Shown here: positions 37,727 through 46,918 of the stretch, one piece after another
How positions within the stretch are numbered: position 1 is the stretch's first letter
Layout of the letters: every line of letters begins with the position of its first letter
Origin: Methylobacterium fujisawaense
GTDB taxonomy: Bacteria; Pseudomonadota; Alphaproteobacteria; Rhizobiales; Beijerinckiaceae
Direction: 5' to 3'
Length of the DNA stretch: 64,000 nucleotides
Assembly (NCBI RefSeq): GCF_014138435.1
Contig: NZ_JACJIM010000005.1
Location: 310,001-374,000 of the forward strand
Notes under the pieces: generated by a model
Database searches by the model: none
What the model saw: only the letters and a program-made list of their open reading frames with translations
What the model was told of the DNA's origin: nothing
Program-made: the position numbers and the translations under genes

Positions 37727-37902
37727 CCGTTTTTCCTTCTTATTTTGTATTCGTCGGCTCTGCTTGGTCTCCTGCAGCTCGGAGGAGGTGTCGGAAATAT
37801 CCTCTTCGGTTCCGGAGTCAAATGGGGACGGCGCGGGGCTATCGCTCTGCATCATCGGTTCGGCAAAGCTTACAGGTGAGCGCGGGATCTGAACCATGCG
37901 CC

Positions 37903-39288
37903 TCACTCCGCGCTCGCCTGCTCGGAGAGCTTGGCTGTGGGGATCCGGGAAGCGGTGGGGCCTTTCGGAACGACCCGGCCGCCTTCCCGGAGGTCGGCAG
38001 GCGGGTTGAGGACGACCATTTCACCGCTGCTGAGGCCGCTGCGCAGCTCGAGGCGGGTGCCGAGATCCCGCGCGATCGTGATCGGCCGGAGATGCACAAT
38101 GTCGTCCGTGCCGACCACGGCGACCTGCGTTCCGCCTGCGTCGAAGATGAGCGCCTCGGACGGGATGACCACGCGCGGGTGCATGCGCGGGACCTCGAAG
38201 GTCACGGCGACGTAGAGGCCCGGTCGCAACGTTCCCTCCGGATTGGCGACGTCCACCTCGGTGTCGAGCGTCCGGACCGAGGATTGGAGGGCGACCGAGC
38301 TGCGCGACACCGTGCCCGCGAAGGTGCGATCCGGGATCTGCGCAACCTGAACGCGCGCCTTCACGCCATCATGGATGCCCACCGCCGCCGATTGCGGCAC
38401 CTGCACGGTCACGCGCAGGACATCGATGCTGTCGATCGAAAAGAGCGGCGTCCCGCTGCCGGCATCGCCATGGACGAGGTCGCCGACGTCGACCTTGCGG
38501 GCGACGATGATGCCGTCGAAGGGCGCGACCACGTTCTCGAAGGTCGTCAGGGTGCGGAGCCGTTCGACGGTGGCCTGCTGCGCGGTGATGTTGGCCTCCG
38601 CGACCTTCACCTTCGCCTGCGCGGCGGCAAGGGAGGCCGTGGCCGTCAGCATGCCGGCGCGGGTCTGGTCGGCATTCTGCTTGGACGCCCAGCCCTGACC
38701 GGCCAGGGTCGCGGTGCGCGCGTCGGTGACGTTGGCGAGCGTCACGTTGGCTTTGGCCTGCTCCACGTCCGCCTGCGCCACCGCCAGTTGGGCCTTGAAC
38801 TGACCGAGCTGGGCTTCCGCCTGCCGGGCCTGCTGATCCAGGTCCGGTGCGGCGATGCGGACGAGCAGATCGCCCTTCTTCGCCCGCGAGCCGATATCGA
38901 CCTTGCGTTCGGCGATGTAGCCGGTGGCACGGGCGAAGATATCGGCATGGTCGAACGCCTCGGTCTGCCCCGGCAGTGTCAGCCGCATGGGCCCGTCATC
39001 CACGGTCGCTGGGCCGGTGCGGACCGTAGGCACGAAGTCCACGGCCTCGGCCTGGGTCTCCAGCGACGCCTGATAGACGTCCCAATGGTGCCACGCGCCG
39101 AGCCCGAGGGCGCTGCCGAGGGCGAGGAACGCCACCAGGAAGGGCCGCTTGCGCGGCGGCGGTGGCGCGGCCTGGGCCAGGGTCTCCCCGGCCTCGTCCC
39201 GCCGCAGCGGATCGACCTCGAGCGCGTGCTGGTGCGCCCGCGCGGCAGGCTCGGCGCCGGCTTCGGGAGGGTCGGTGAAAGCGGTCAT
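37903..39288 (-). CDS. RND efflux periplasmic adaptor (membrane fusion protein)
   Basis: 461 residues. A cytoplasmic proline-rich N-terminus (1-47) leads to a membrane anchor (about 48-66), then the lipoyl-barrel-hairpin order of HlyD/AcrA adaptors: ARATGYIAERKVDIGSRAKKGD, a long coiled hairpin (QARQAEAQLGQFKAQL to QQATVERLR), VVAPFDGIIVARKVDVGDLV and a beta-barrel (VTVQVPQSAAVGI). It links the inner-membrane pump to an outer-membrane channel. Its ATG shares one base with the pump stop (TGATG at 39286-39290). No outer-membrane factor gene is in the window. Confidence 0.92.
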   Translation of the reverse strand: MTAFTDPPEAGAEPAARAHQHALEVDPLRRDEAGETLAQAAPPPPRKRPFLVAFLALGSALGLGAWHHWDVYQASLETQAEAVDFVPTVRTGPATVDDGPMRLTLPGQTEAFDHADIFARATGYIAERKVDIGSRAKKGDLLVRIAAPDLDQQARQAEAQLGQFKAQLAVAQADVEQAKANVTLANVTDARTATLAGQGWASKQNADQTRAGMLTATASLAAAQAKVKVAEANITAQQATVERLRTLTTFENVVAPFDGIIVARKVDVGDLVHGDAGSGTPLFSIDSIDVLRVTVQVPQSAAVGIHDGVKARVQVAQIPDRTFAGTVSRSSVALQSSVRTLDTEVDVANPEGTLRPGLYVAVTFEVPRMHPRVVIPSEALIFDAGGTQVAVVGTDDIVHLRPITIARDLGTRLELRSGLSSGEMVVLNPPADLREGGRVVPKGPTASRIPTAKLSEQASAE

Positions 39289-42200
39289 CAATAATCCTCG
39301 AGGGGCTTGATCGGCTGACGCCGGAGCAGGGTGTAGAGGAGGGGGACGAACAGCAGCGTCGACACGGTTCCCATCCCGATCCCGCCCATCACCGCGCGGG
39401 CGAGGGCGGCGTTCTGCTCGGCGCCTTCGCCGGCGCCGATCGCCATGGGGATCAGGCCCAGGAACATGGCGGACGCTGTCATCAGCACAGGCCGCAGGCG
39501 GGTATGCCCGGCCATGAGGGCGGCCTCGCGGGCCGAGCAGCCGGTGGCTTCCCGATGCTCCTTGGCGAAGGTGACGAGCAGGATCGAGTTCGCGCTCGCG
39601 ACGCCGACCGACATGATCGCCCCGAACAGGGCCGGGATCGAGAACGCCGTGCTGGTGATGAACAGGCTCATCACGATGCCGCAGAAGGCGAGCGGCAGCG
39701 CCGCGATGACCACGAAGGGATCGACCCAGGTCTGGTAGTTCAGGACGAGCAGCAGGTAGACCGCCACAAGGGCGATGCCGAGCCCGAGCTCGATCCGCGA
39801 GAACGCGCTCTCCATGCTCTCGATCTGGCCGCGGACCAGGATCCTGTCCGGCGCCGGGAGCTGAGCCTGTTCGTCGGCGACGATCCGGTCGACGGCGGTG
39901 CGCACGCTGCCGAGATCGGCGTTCTGGACGTTGGCGAGGATGTCGAGGGTCGGCTGCTGGTTGACGTGGTTGATGACCGTCTGCTCCGGCTGCCGCTGCA
40001 TCGTGGCGATGTTCGACAGCAGGATCGGAATGCCCGGCTTGTCCTGCCCGTTCGCATGGACGGAGACCGGCGTATTCATCAGCTGATGAATATCGGCGTT
40101 GCGCCATTCCGGCGTCTGGACCCAGAGCTGATAGGGCATCCCGGACTTCGGATCGGCCCAGAAGTTCGGGCTGACCTGGAATGAGCCGGAGAGCGAGACG
40201 TTCAGATTCTGAGCGATGGATTGTTCGCTGACCCCCATCTCGGAAGCCAGCCTCCGGTCGACATTCACGTACATCTGCGGCGCGTCGACGATCTGGTGCA
40301 GGTGGACATCGACCGCGCCTCGGACCGCCGCGATGCGGCGCACGAGATGCCGCGCCACGGCCAAGTCCTTGTCGTCGTGACGTCCGGACACTTGAACGTC
40401 GATCTGGGCGACGGTTCCGAAGTTCAGGATCTGCGTGATGATGTCGGAGGGCTGGAAGTAGAAGATGTCGTCCGGGAAGGCCTCGTGCAGAACCTTGCGC
40501 AGGCGCTTTTCATAGAAGGAAATCGGCTTGTGCTCGCCTTTCAAGTTGATCAGCATCTGCCCGTCGTTGTAGGCGACGAAGGAGGCATCCATGAACGCGA
40601 AATTGTAGTTCGATGCCGGTAGGCCGATATTGTCGAGGATGAGTCCGAGTTCGTCCTTCGGGACGACCTGCCTGACGACGTCCTCGACCTGCGCGAAGGT
40701 CTTTTCCGCCTGCTCGATCCGCTCGCCGGGCCGCGTGCGGATGTGCAACGTCATCTGGCTGGATTCGATCTGCGGGAAATAATCCTGCCCGACGAAGGGA
40801 AAGATCGCCGCGGTCACCGCGAAGACGGCCATCACGCCGACCAGGGCGCGGGCCGGGTGGCTGATCACGGCGGAGAGCAGTCCAACATAGCCGGCGTGGA
40901 ACCGCGCGAAGCCCCGCTCGAAGGCCGCCCGGAAGGCGAGGGCGCCGCGCACCGGATACCGCAACGCCCAGACGAGCGGCCGCACCGCGAAGCCGAGCAC
41001 GCGCCCGAGGACCGAGCGGCGCCGGGGCGCCGCGGATTCTTCGGGCCCCGCCTCCGACCCGCCGTGATGCTGCGCGTATTCCGGGGCGACGAGGACGTCG
41101 ATCAGGATCGCCACCAGCGTCCGAGACAGCAGGTACGAGGTCAGCATCGCGAAGACCACCGCCTCGGCCTGCGGGACGAAGAGGTAGCGGGGCGCATCGG
41201 TGAGGAAGAAGACCGCCGAGAAGGCCGAGCAGATGGCCAGCGTCGAGATCAGGGCCGGCTTGGCGATACCGGCGACGCCCTCGACCACGGAGCGCCTGAA
41301 CGAGAAGCCCTCCTCGAACATCCGGTAGGTGTTCTCGATCGCCACGGTGGCATCGTCCACCAGGATACCCACCGCCAGGGCGAGGCCGCCCAGGGTCATC
41401 ACGTTGATGGTCTGGCCCAGGGCGACCAGGATCGACAGAGAGGTGAGGATGCAGAGGGGGATCGAGACGAGCACCACGATGGTCGAGCGCCACGACCCCA
41501 GGAACAGCAGGATCGCGAGGCCTGTGAGGCCGGCCGCGATCACCGCTTCGCGCACCACGTCGGAGATGGCGTCCGAGACGAAGACCGACTGATCGAACAG
41601 CGGCGTGATCGTCATGCCCTTCGGCGCGGCCGCGTGGATGTCGGGCAGGGCGCCCTTGACGGCATTCACGACGTCCAGGGTCGAGGCCGCGCCGTTCTTG
41701 AGGACCTGCAGCAGGACCGAATGGTGCCCATCCGCGCGGACGATGTTGATCTGCGGCGGCGAACCGTCCCGGACATGGGCGACATCGCGCAGCAGAACCG
41801 GCTGGTTGTTCTCGACCTTGATGGGAATGCGGTTGAGCTGATCGACCAGCTGCGGACTCGAATTCAGGCGCACGGTGTATTGCTGCGTCCCGATCTTCGC
41901 GAGCCCGGAGGGCACCACGAGGTTCTGCTTGAGGACCGCGTTCAGGACATCGAGCGGCGTCATGCCGATCGCGCGCAGCTTGGCGGGATCGAGATCGACC
42001 ATGACCTGACGCGGTGCGCCGCCATAGGGCGACGGCAGCGTGGAGCCCGGCACCTCGGCGAGCCGCCGGCGGGTCCGGTACTGCGCGTAGTCGAAGACCT
42101 TGGTGAGCGGCAGCTTGGATGACGACAGCGCCATCTGGATGACCGGCACCGAGGAGGCGGAGAAGCGCATGATGACGGGGGGCTGCACGCCCGGCGGCAT

Positions 42201-42581
42201 GCGCGAGCGGATCGCGTTCATGGCCGAGTCGACCTGGGTCATCGCCAGATCGATGCTGACCGCCGAATCGAAGTAGATCCGCTCAGTCACGGTGCCCTGG
42301 ATCGAGGTCGATTCGATCCGCCTGATGTTGTTCACGTTACTCGACAGCGAAAACTCGCTGTAATTCGTGATCCGCTGGACCATGTCGGTGGCATCGAGGC
42401 CGTTGTAGGTCCACACCACGACCACAACCGGTATGTCGACGGCGGGAAGGACGTCCTTGGGGGCTACGGCAATGGAGCCGACGCCCGCGAGGAACATCAG
42501 GACGGCAAGAACATAGAAGCTCTTGCGAAACTTCAGGGCGAACCGGACGAGTTCCATGTGGCCTGTCGGATCTTCCATCAT
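39288..42581 (-). CDS. RND-family efflux pump, inner-membrane subunit
   Basis: About 1097 residues with the RND plan: helix 1 (LAVLMFLAGVGSIAVA), a large periplasmic loop, helices 2-6 with the proton-relay aspartates in ALAVGILVDDATVAIEN, a second loop and helices 7-12. It is related to HAE1/AcrB-type drug and metabolite exporters. In helix 10, where AcrB has the relay Lys in GLSAKNAIL, this protein reads GVASANSILLVTFAKE, lacking that Lys, so it belongs to a divergent branch. The start is uncertain: ATG 42581, ATG 42557 or a TTG at 42608. The substrate is unknown. Confidence 0.92.
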   Translation of the reverse strand: MMEDPTGHMELVRFALKFRKSFYVLAVLMFLAGVGSIAVAPKDVLPAVDIPVVVVVWTYNGLDATDMVQRITNYSEFSLSSNVNNIRRIESTSIQGTVTERIYFDSAVSIDLAMTQVDSAMNAIRSRMPPGVQPPVIMRFSASSVPVIQMALSSSKLPLTKVFDYAQYRTRRRLAEVPGSTLPSPYGGAPRQVMVDLDPAKLRAIGMTPLDVLNAVLKQNLVVPSGLAKIGTQQYTVRLNSSPQLVDQLNRIPIKVENNQPVLLRDVAHVRDGSPPQINIVRADGHHSVLLQVLKNGAASTLDVVNAVKGALPDIHAAAPKGMTITPLFDQSVFVSDAISDVVREAVIAAGLTGLAILLFLGSWRSTIVVLVSIPLCILTSLSILVALGQTINVMTLGGLALAVGILVDDATVAIENTYRMFEEGFSFRRSVVEGVAGIAKPALISTLAICSAFSAVFFLTDAPRYLFVPQAEAVVFAMLTSYLLSRTLVAILIDVLVAPEYAQHHGGSEAGPEESAAPRRRSVLGRVLGFAVRPLVWALRYPVRGALAFRAAFERGFARFHAGYVGLLSAVISHPARALVGVMAVFAVTAAIFPFVGQDYFPQIESSQMTLHIRTRPGERIEQAEKTFAQVEDVVRQVVPKDELGLILDNIGLPASNYNFAFMDASFVAYNDGQMLINLKGEHKPISFYEKRLRKVLHEAFPDDIFYFQPSDIITQILNFGTVAQIDVQVSGRHDDKDLAVARHLVRRIAAVRGAVDVHLHQIVDAPQMYVNVDRRLASEMGVSEQSIAQNLNVSLSGSFQVSPNFWADPKSGMPYQLWVQTPEWRNADIHQLMNTPVSVHANGQDKPGIPILLSNIATMQRQPEQTVINHVNQQPTLDILANVQNADLGSVRTAVDRIVADEQAQLPAPDRILVRGQIESMESAFSRIELGLGIALVAVYLLLVLNYQTWVDPFVVIAALPLAFCGIVMSLFITSTAFSIPALFGAIMSVGVASANSILLVTFAKEHREATGCSAREAALMAGHTRLRPVLMTASAMFLGLIPMAIGAGEGAEQNAALARAVMGGIGMGTVSTLLFVPLLYTLLRRQPIKPLEDY

Positions 42582-42990
42582 GATCCGGCCCGCGTCCCGT
42601 GCGGCCAAGCCGCGGGAATATCGAGCAGATCACGCCTCGTTTACAGAGAGAACACAGGGCGAATGCCCGGCGCGGAAGAGATATAGCTTTTGCTGAAACA
42701 CTCTTCGAATGAATTCGACACGACAATCTAAAGCGGATTTCAAGAAATTAAAAACGCCCCAGCTCTCTTAAAGATCGCCGGGCTCCATACCGGCGATGTG
42801 CTACGGCACCGGACGCCAATGGCGGCGCGCCGGTCGAAAATTAAAAGGTATTTTGGAAAAAAATTGAATTTTTACTGCCAGAAGACTTATTTAATTGCGT
42901 CTCTTGCACATCCTGCACGATCATTCTGGCGCCGCTCCGACCGATCCGGTGCCATTGCCGCGTATCGCGGGGCTGCCCGTGCCACGCGAC

Positions 42991-43014
42991 CCGGGGTGCC
43001 GGGGTGCCGGGGTG
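42991..43014. repeat. Tandem repeat, three copies of CCGGGGTG
   Basis: Three perfect head-to-tail copies of an 8-base unit. It lies in non-coding DNA about 200 bases before the exported protein at 43215. It is a possible slippage-prone tract but too short to assign a role. Confidence 0.8.
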
Positions 43015-43155
43015 GCTCCGATGTCTCGCGTGATCGAACCGCAGGGCCTCGTTTCGGCCGGGTTGCGGCCTGTCCGCTCACCCCGTGCCATGGCGGCGAG
43101 CGAACCTCTCGGACACCTGAGCGGCCCCCGTCACCGCCGCTCCGGGGCGGAATGA

Positions 43156-43177
43156 AGACGCCGATCGATCGGCGTCT
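43156..43177. promoter_or_regulatory. Perfect 22-base palindrome upstream of an exported protein gene
   Basis: AGACGCCGATC at 43156-43166 is followed immediately by its exact reverse complement at 43167-43177. It lies 38 bases before the GTG start at 43215, in the likely promoter or leader. A dimeric repressor operator is a plausible reading, and a hairpin in the leader is the alternative. No T-run follows, so it is not a standard terminator. Confidence 0.55.
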
Positions 43178-43214
43178 GTGCTGATGATGTCAGGCTCGAC
43201 GAGGAGTTAAGCCG

Positions 43215-43502
43215 GTGGGCGGACGATACCTGGGGCTCCTCATCCTGGCCTTGACGCTGCTGCGCTTGGTCGGGTCCGCGCGTGCGGAGAGCGAGATGGC
43301 GGCAGGGGGCGCGTTCATGAGCAGCTACACGTCGGATCCCTATTTCGATCCGCGGTCGCGATATTCTCAAGTGCATTCAGCCGGAGACATCCGCGGTCAG
43401 CCGATGTTGGCGGAACCCGGCGATGCGCCAGCGCCGTGCAGGCTCTTCGACAAGGCCTGCGCGGATGCCTTCGAACGCGCACGCCGGCACGCCTATCCTT
43501 AG
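43215..43502 (+). CDS. Small exported protein of unknown function (95 aa)
   Basis: It starts with GTG at 43215, preceded by GAGGAG at the correct distance. Residues 1-24 form a signal peptide (LGLLILALTLLRLVGSARA, cleavage before ES). The mature part contains SSYTSDPYFDPRSRYSQ and two cysteines (CRLFDKAC) near the C-terminus that may form a disulfide. No family is recognised. A perfect palindrome precedes it. Confidence 0.72.
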   Translation: MGGRYLGLLILALTLLRLVGSARAESEMAAGGAFMSSYTSDPYFDPRSRYSQVHSAGDIRGQPMLAEPGDAPAPCRLFDKACADAFERARRHAYP

Positions 43503-43633
43503 ACTTCTGCGTGCGTGAGGTCGGCGGCGGGCCGCAGCCGTCATGGCAGGCCCATTCCGGCAATTCGAATGAATCCGTGAAGACCTTTTTGAGCCCTCGC
43601 CACTAGCTTGACCCTGTTTGGGGTCGAGCTGTC

Positions 43634-43885
43634 ATGATCAAAGAGCGAAGCGCCCGGCGCGTATCAGTCAACTTGCACGGACGCATCGCGGTCGCGGGTC
43701 ACCCGACGATACCCTGTGTGGTCCATGACATGTCCCGCTGGGGCGTGCGCCTTCGGCTGGTCGGCACGGAGCGGGTCCCCGCTGAATTCCAGCTGACGAT
43801 CGACGCCACCGAGAAGGTGATCGGTTGCGAGACGGTCTGGAAGAATGACGACGAGATCGGGGCCCTGACCGATCTGATGGAATGA
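43634..43885 (+). CDS. Minimal PilZ-domain protein
   Basis: 83 residues resembling a stand-alone PilZ domain: an N-terminal basic motif ERSARRVSVNL (RxxR-type cyclic-di-GMP contact) and the second motif VVHDMSRWGVRLRL (D/NxSxxG), then beta-rich sequence with GCETVWKNDDEIGAL. PilZ domains bind cyclic-di-GMP, so it may be an effector for diguanylate cyclases such as the GGDEF-EAL protein at 25591-28452. That link is inference. The ATG at 43634 follows GGTCGAG. Confidence 0.8.
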   Translation: MIKERSARRVSVNLHGRIAVAGHPTIPCVVHDMSRWGVRLRLVGTERVPAEFQLTIDATEKVIGCETVWKNDDEIGALTDLME

Positions 43886-44053
43886 TCGTCGCGTCTCGGG
43901 AGCGCGGCGAGGCGGCGGGCCGCGTCCCAGTGGCGGACGCCGTCTACCTCGCGGCACCCTGGTCGGGGACGGAGAGCGTATCCACCCGGCACTGATCGTC
44001 GAGCCCTGTTCGAAGGGGCGCGCGACGTCGGCATCCGCCCCGGGGAAGGCCCC

Positions 44054-45343
44054 TCAGCCGCGGGCGAGCGCCGCCTCGAACTCCTCGGCCGGGAGATGCG
44101 CACCACCGGTCGTCCAGATGACGTGGGTTGCGGCGGCGCGCGTCTCCGCCGGGATGATCTGTGCAAAACGTCCCGCCGCCGCGAAGCCGGCCGCCGCGGA
44201 AGGCTCCAGGCGGATACCCGCCTCCGTCCAGAGGATCTTGAGCCAACGATACAACGCATCGTCGGGGACCGTGACCACGGCCCGGACAAGCTTCTCGAGG
44301 GTGCGAGCGACCAGCATGGACGCGGAGGCGACCGCCAGCCCGTCGGCGGCGGTGCGATTGTCGAGACCGACATCGTAGACGCTCACCGGCCGTTCGAGCC
44401 CCGCCGCGAGCTGAACCAGCATGCAGGGCGACGCCACGGGCTCGACGAAGACCGGATGCACGGAATCACCGAACAGCAGCTTCAGGCCGAAGGCGACACC
44501 ACCCGGCGCGCCTCCGACGCCACAGGGCAGATGGACGAACAGGGGATGGGCCGGTCCAACCGGGATCCCGGCTGCAGCGAGCTGGCGCTCCAGGTCGAGG
44601 GCCGCGGCCGCATAGCCCAGGAACAGCTCGACCGAGTCCTCGTCGTCGACGAAATGCGCGTCGCCGCGTCCGGAATAGGCGTTGCGCGCCGCCGCGACCG
44701 CCGCACCGTAATCGCCGCGATGCTCGACCACGCGGGCGCCGAGTTCCCGAAGGCGTTCCTTCTTCCAGGCCTTGGCATCGTGCGACATGTGGACTTCCAC
44801 CGCGAAGCCGAGCGCCCGTCCCATCAGTCCGACGCTGAAGCCGAGATTGCCGGTGCTGCCGACCGCGATGATGTGACGGCCAAACAGGTCGCGAAATTCC
44901 GGGTCCGCGAAGGCCGCATAGGATCGGCCCTCGGCGAGCAGTCCGGCCTGCGCGGCCAGCGCCTCGGCGTAGGCCAGGACCTCGTAGACGCCGCCGCGTG
45001 CCTTGATGCAGCCCGTCACCGGCAATGCATGGTCCGCCTTGACCAGCACACGGCCCCCCGCTCCACGCAGGATGGTGTCGGACAAGCCGGCCGCCAGCGG
45101 GATCAGCGGTGAATCGATTCGGCCTGACACCTCTTGCGGGAAGAGGCGCGTCAGCAACGGTGCGAAGCGCTGCCAGCGTGCCACCGCACCGTCGACGTCG
45201 GCTCTGCCCAGCGCCAGATCCGGGAGGACGGACGCACTGTCGGCCACCGCCGGGTTGATCCAGATCGTCGGACAGGCCTGCTTGACCGCGACGGGGATGC
45301 GGTCGACCCCGGGGCTGTTCTGCATCTCGACGATCCCTGCCAT
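44054..45343 (-). CDS. dsdA: D-serine dehydratase (ammonia-lyase)
   Basis: 429-residue PLP enzyme converting D-serine to pyruvate and ammonia. The PLP lysine is in PVTGCIKARGGVYEVLA (Lys114), the phosphate-binding loop is GSTGNLGFSVGLMG, and the DsdA-specific segments TIWINP, DSPLIPL, MSHDAKAWKKERLRELGA and FVHLPCGVGGAPGGV are present. Length is close to the 440 residues of E. coli DsdA. It is a monocistronic gene here without dsdC or dsdX. The start could be ATG 45343 or 45325; neither has a strong ribosome site. Confidence 0.93.
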   Translation of the reverse strand: MAGIVEMQNSPGVDRIPVAVKQACPTIWINPAVADSASVLPDLALGRADVDGAVARWQRFAPLLTRLFPQEVSGRIDSPLIPLAAGLSDTILRGAGGRVLVKADHALPVTGCIKARGGVYEVLAYAEALAAQAGLLAEGRSYAAFADPEFRDLFGRHIIAVGSTGNLGFSVGLMGRALGFAVEVHMSHDAKAWKKERLRELGARVVEHRGDYGAAVAAARNAYSGRGDAHFVDDEDSVELFLGYAAAALDLERQLAAAGIPVGPAHPLFVHLPCGVGGAPGGVAFGLKLLFGDSVHPVFVEPVASPCMLVQLAAGLERPVSVYDVGLDNRTAADGLAVASASMLVARTLEKLVRAVVTVPDDALYRWLKILWTEAGIRLEPSAAAGFAAAGRFAQIIPAETRAAATHVIWTTGGAHLPAEEFEAALARG

Positions 45344-45816
45344 GGCGTTTTGGATCCCGCTCGCTTCGGGCCGGTCCGACCTGCGCGAGGGTCGGTGACG
45401 CGGCCGCGTGTCTCCGCCCGGACTGCTTATCAGAGCCACCTGCCGTTCGGCATGCCCATCGGGCGCATGGTGGGTCTGGCCGGCGATCCGTCCTTGCGCC
45501 CTCGTCGGGGCTGGCGCTGTCGCGGTGGCGGACATCCCGTGAAGGTCACCCAGACGCCGTCGCAGGGGGAGGCTTGTGTAAGAGGGAGACGATCTCGACG
45601 GACGGAAACGCCACGCCGGCCCTCTGAACCGCGCCGTCGATGCCGTCGGCGATCGTTCCGGCCCCGCGACGCTCCCGACGGGACTGCCGCTCCCCTGAGC
45701 CGCGCGACGGTCACGCGATCCGTTTTCAGGTGTGCGGGAGCACTTCGGCCCGCAAAGCTTGAGCTTACATCGGAATCACACCGCGAAGACAGTCGCGGAT
45801 CCGATGGAGACTTCCT
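45344..45816. other. Intergenic, no gene seen
   Basis: GC-rich sequence between dsdA (leftward) and a small membrane peptide gene (rightward). All frames here have irregular codon use and no ribosome site. It should contain divergent promoters; none stands out. Confidence 0.4.
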
Positions 45817-45933
45817 ATGACCCTCACTGCGCGTCTCACCCTTGCCGCCGCCGCCGCCGTCGCCACCATCGCGGTCCTGGCCGGAACCTACGTCGAAGTC
45901 CTCGATCGTGCCCTGCCGATGCACTTCGTCTGA
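45817..45933 (+). CDS. 38-aa membrane peptide
   Basis: The ATG at 45817 has GGAG about 8 bases upstream. The peptide has an alanine-rich hydrophobic helix (LTLAAAAAVATIAVLAGTYV) followed by EVLDRALPMHFV. Codon third positions are GC-rich. It could be an uncleaved single-pass peptide or an exported one. No family is recognised. A large hairpin follows 24 bases after the stop. Confidence 0.6.
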   Translation: MTLTARLTLAAAAAVATIAVLAGTYVEVLDRALPMHFV

Positions 45934-45957
45934 GCATGCAGATGCGAACCGAATGAG

Positions 45958-46008
45958 CGCCGCATCCCGGGACGACGCCGGGGAGCGGCGTCGACCCGGG
46001 ATGCGGCG
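45958..46008. repeat. Large inverted repeat (22-bp stem) between two small genes
   Basis: The arms 45958-45979 and 45987-46008 are reverse complements with one mismatch, around a 7-base loop GGGGAGC. The right arm ends 12 bases before the next start codon, touching the GGGAGGAGAG ribosome site. It may be a transcript-stabilising or attenuating hairpin, an intergenic REP/BIME-like element, or a terminator lacking a T-run. Confidence 0.85.
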
Positions 46009-46019
46009 GGAGGAGAGCG

Positions 46020-46208
46020 ATGCGCCAGATCCTGTGGTCCGTATTCGACGGCGCGCTTTGGGCTGCCGATACGCTCGATGACATCCTCGTCCAAGCCGCC
46101 CTGAGCTTCGGCGCAGTCGCCCCGTTCGTGGCTGAGCCTTCCGGCGATCCTACCTTAACCACCGCCTCCGGCCCGGAGGGCTCCGCGGCCACATCGGACC
46201 GGGCATGA
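46020..46208 (+). CDS. Small protein of unknown function (62 aa)
   Basis: The ATG at 46020 has a strong GGAGGAGAG ribosome site. The first 40 residues are amphipathic to hydrophobic (MRQILWSVFDGALWAADTL...) and the last 22 are acidic and Ser/Thr/Gly-rich. One membrane-associated helix is possible around 24-38. No family is recognised. Its translation could be influenced by the adjoining 22-bp hairpin. Confidence 0.6.
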   Translation: MRQILWSVFDGALWAADTLDDILVQAALSFGAVAPFVAEPSGDPTLTTASGPEGSAATSDRA

Positions 46209-46365
46209 CCGCAGATGTCTCGGACCGTCCATCGGTCGGCCCCGTTACGATCGCGGGCTGCCGGCGCGCGGACGCGCCGCCGCAATGAACGCCGGTTCGG
46301 CGCAAGAGGCGCCTTAGGACGAAGGCTTTGAGCCGCTCCTGATCGCGAGGCGATCGGGAACGGTT

Positions 46366-46524
46366 CTAGCGCTTCGGCGGGTTCGGTGCGGATTGATCGG
46401 TCTGCGGTTCCATCTTCGTGGCGTCGGGCTTCGTCGGTGTATTGTTCTGCGCCTGCTTGTCGTCGCAGGCCGCGAGGCCGATCAGCATGAATCCTACCAG
46501 CGAGAGACGACTGATCGACGGCAT
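46366..46524 (-). CDS. Small lipoprotein (52 aa)
   Basis: The ATG at 46524 has AAGGAGA upstream. Residues 1-19 are a lipoprotein signal with lipobox LAAC (Cys20), followed by an Asp at +2 (CDDKQ). In E. coli, Asp at +2 would retain it in the inner membrane. The mature 33 residues are polar, Asn/Pro/Thr-rich and presumably unstructured. Small lipoproteins of this type are common in Rhizobiales; the function is unknown. Confidence 0.72.
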   Translation of the reverse strand: MPSISRLSLVGFMLIGLAACDDKQAQNNTPTKPDATKMEPQTDQSAPNPPKR

Positions 46525-46918
46525 GGAATCTCCTTCTTGCAAACGCATGGAATGGGACCGACAGCGTTCGGCGTCAGTGCCTGCGGAAGGCTGGCCCGAA
46601 GCCTGCGTCGCTCGGAACTTTGCTCCCGCCGCTTTGATACGGCGACGTCCTCCGCGGCCAAAGCGGGGGGTAGCATCCGCAGACGATGCAATCCGGGGGA
46701 CGATCATCAGTTCCGAGTCGATCTCCCTCAGACGCCAGACGGTGCCGCCGGCAGCCCAGGTGGCGGGAAGGGCACCCTGACCGGCGAAGGCCAAGCCCGG
46801 CAGCCGGGACCTCACCCTTCAGCTTTCCGTCCACTCTGGGCGCCGGATCGCGGCGTTGCCGTTCAGCGGCACAGAGATGTCGGAAGCGGATCACAACGCG
46901 ACCCGTTTGCCCCCGGCC
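46525..46918. other. Intergenic, no gene seen
   Basis: No frame here shows both a ribosome site and normal codon usage. It separates the lipoprotein gene from the leftward HD-domain gene and should carry the lipoprotein promoter. Confidence 0.4.

Larger units (their letters stand above)
42582..43214. other. Intergenic region with AT-rich part, tandem repeat and palindrome
   Basis: No supported gene. Bases 42680-42900 are AT-rich and probably include the leftward promoter of the pump operon. Bases 42991-43014 hold a triple 8-base repeat and 43156-43177 a perfect palindrome (listed separately). Frames crossing the region have no ribosome site. Confidence 0.5.

Noticed and set aside
37727..37906. 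GTG-initiated 60-residue N-terminal extension of the response regulator
   Set aside because: The extension is polar and non-conserved, whereas ATG 37726 has a clear ribosome site and a normal OmpR N-terminus.
46338..46358. Hairpin CCTGATCGC / GCGATCGGG near the lipoprotein stop
   Set aside because: The stem has one weak pair and no T-run on either side, so it is not convincing as a terminator.
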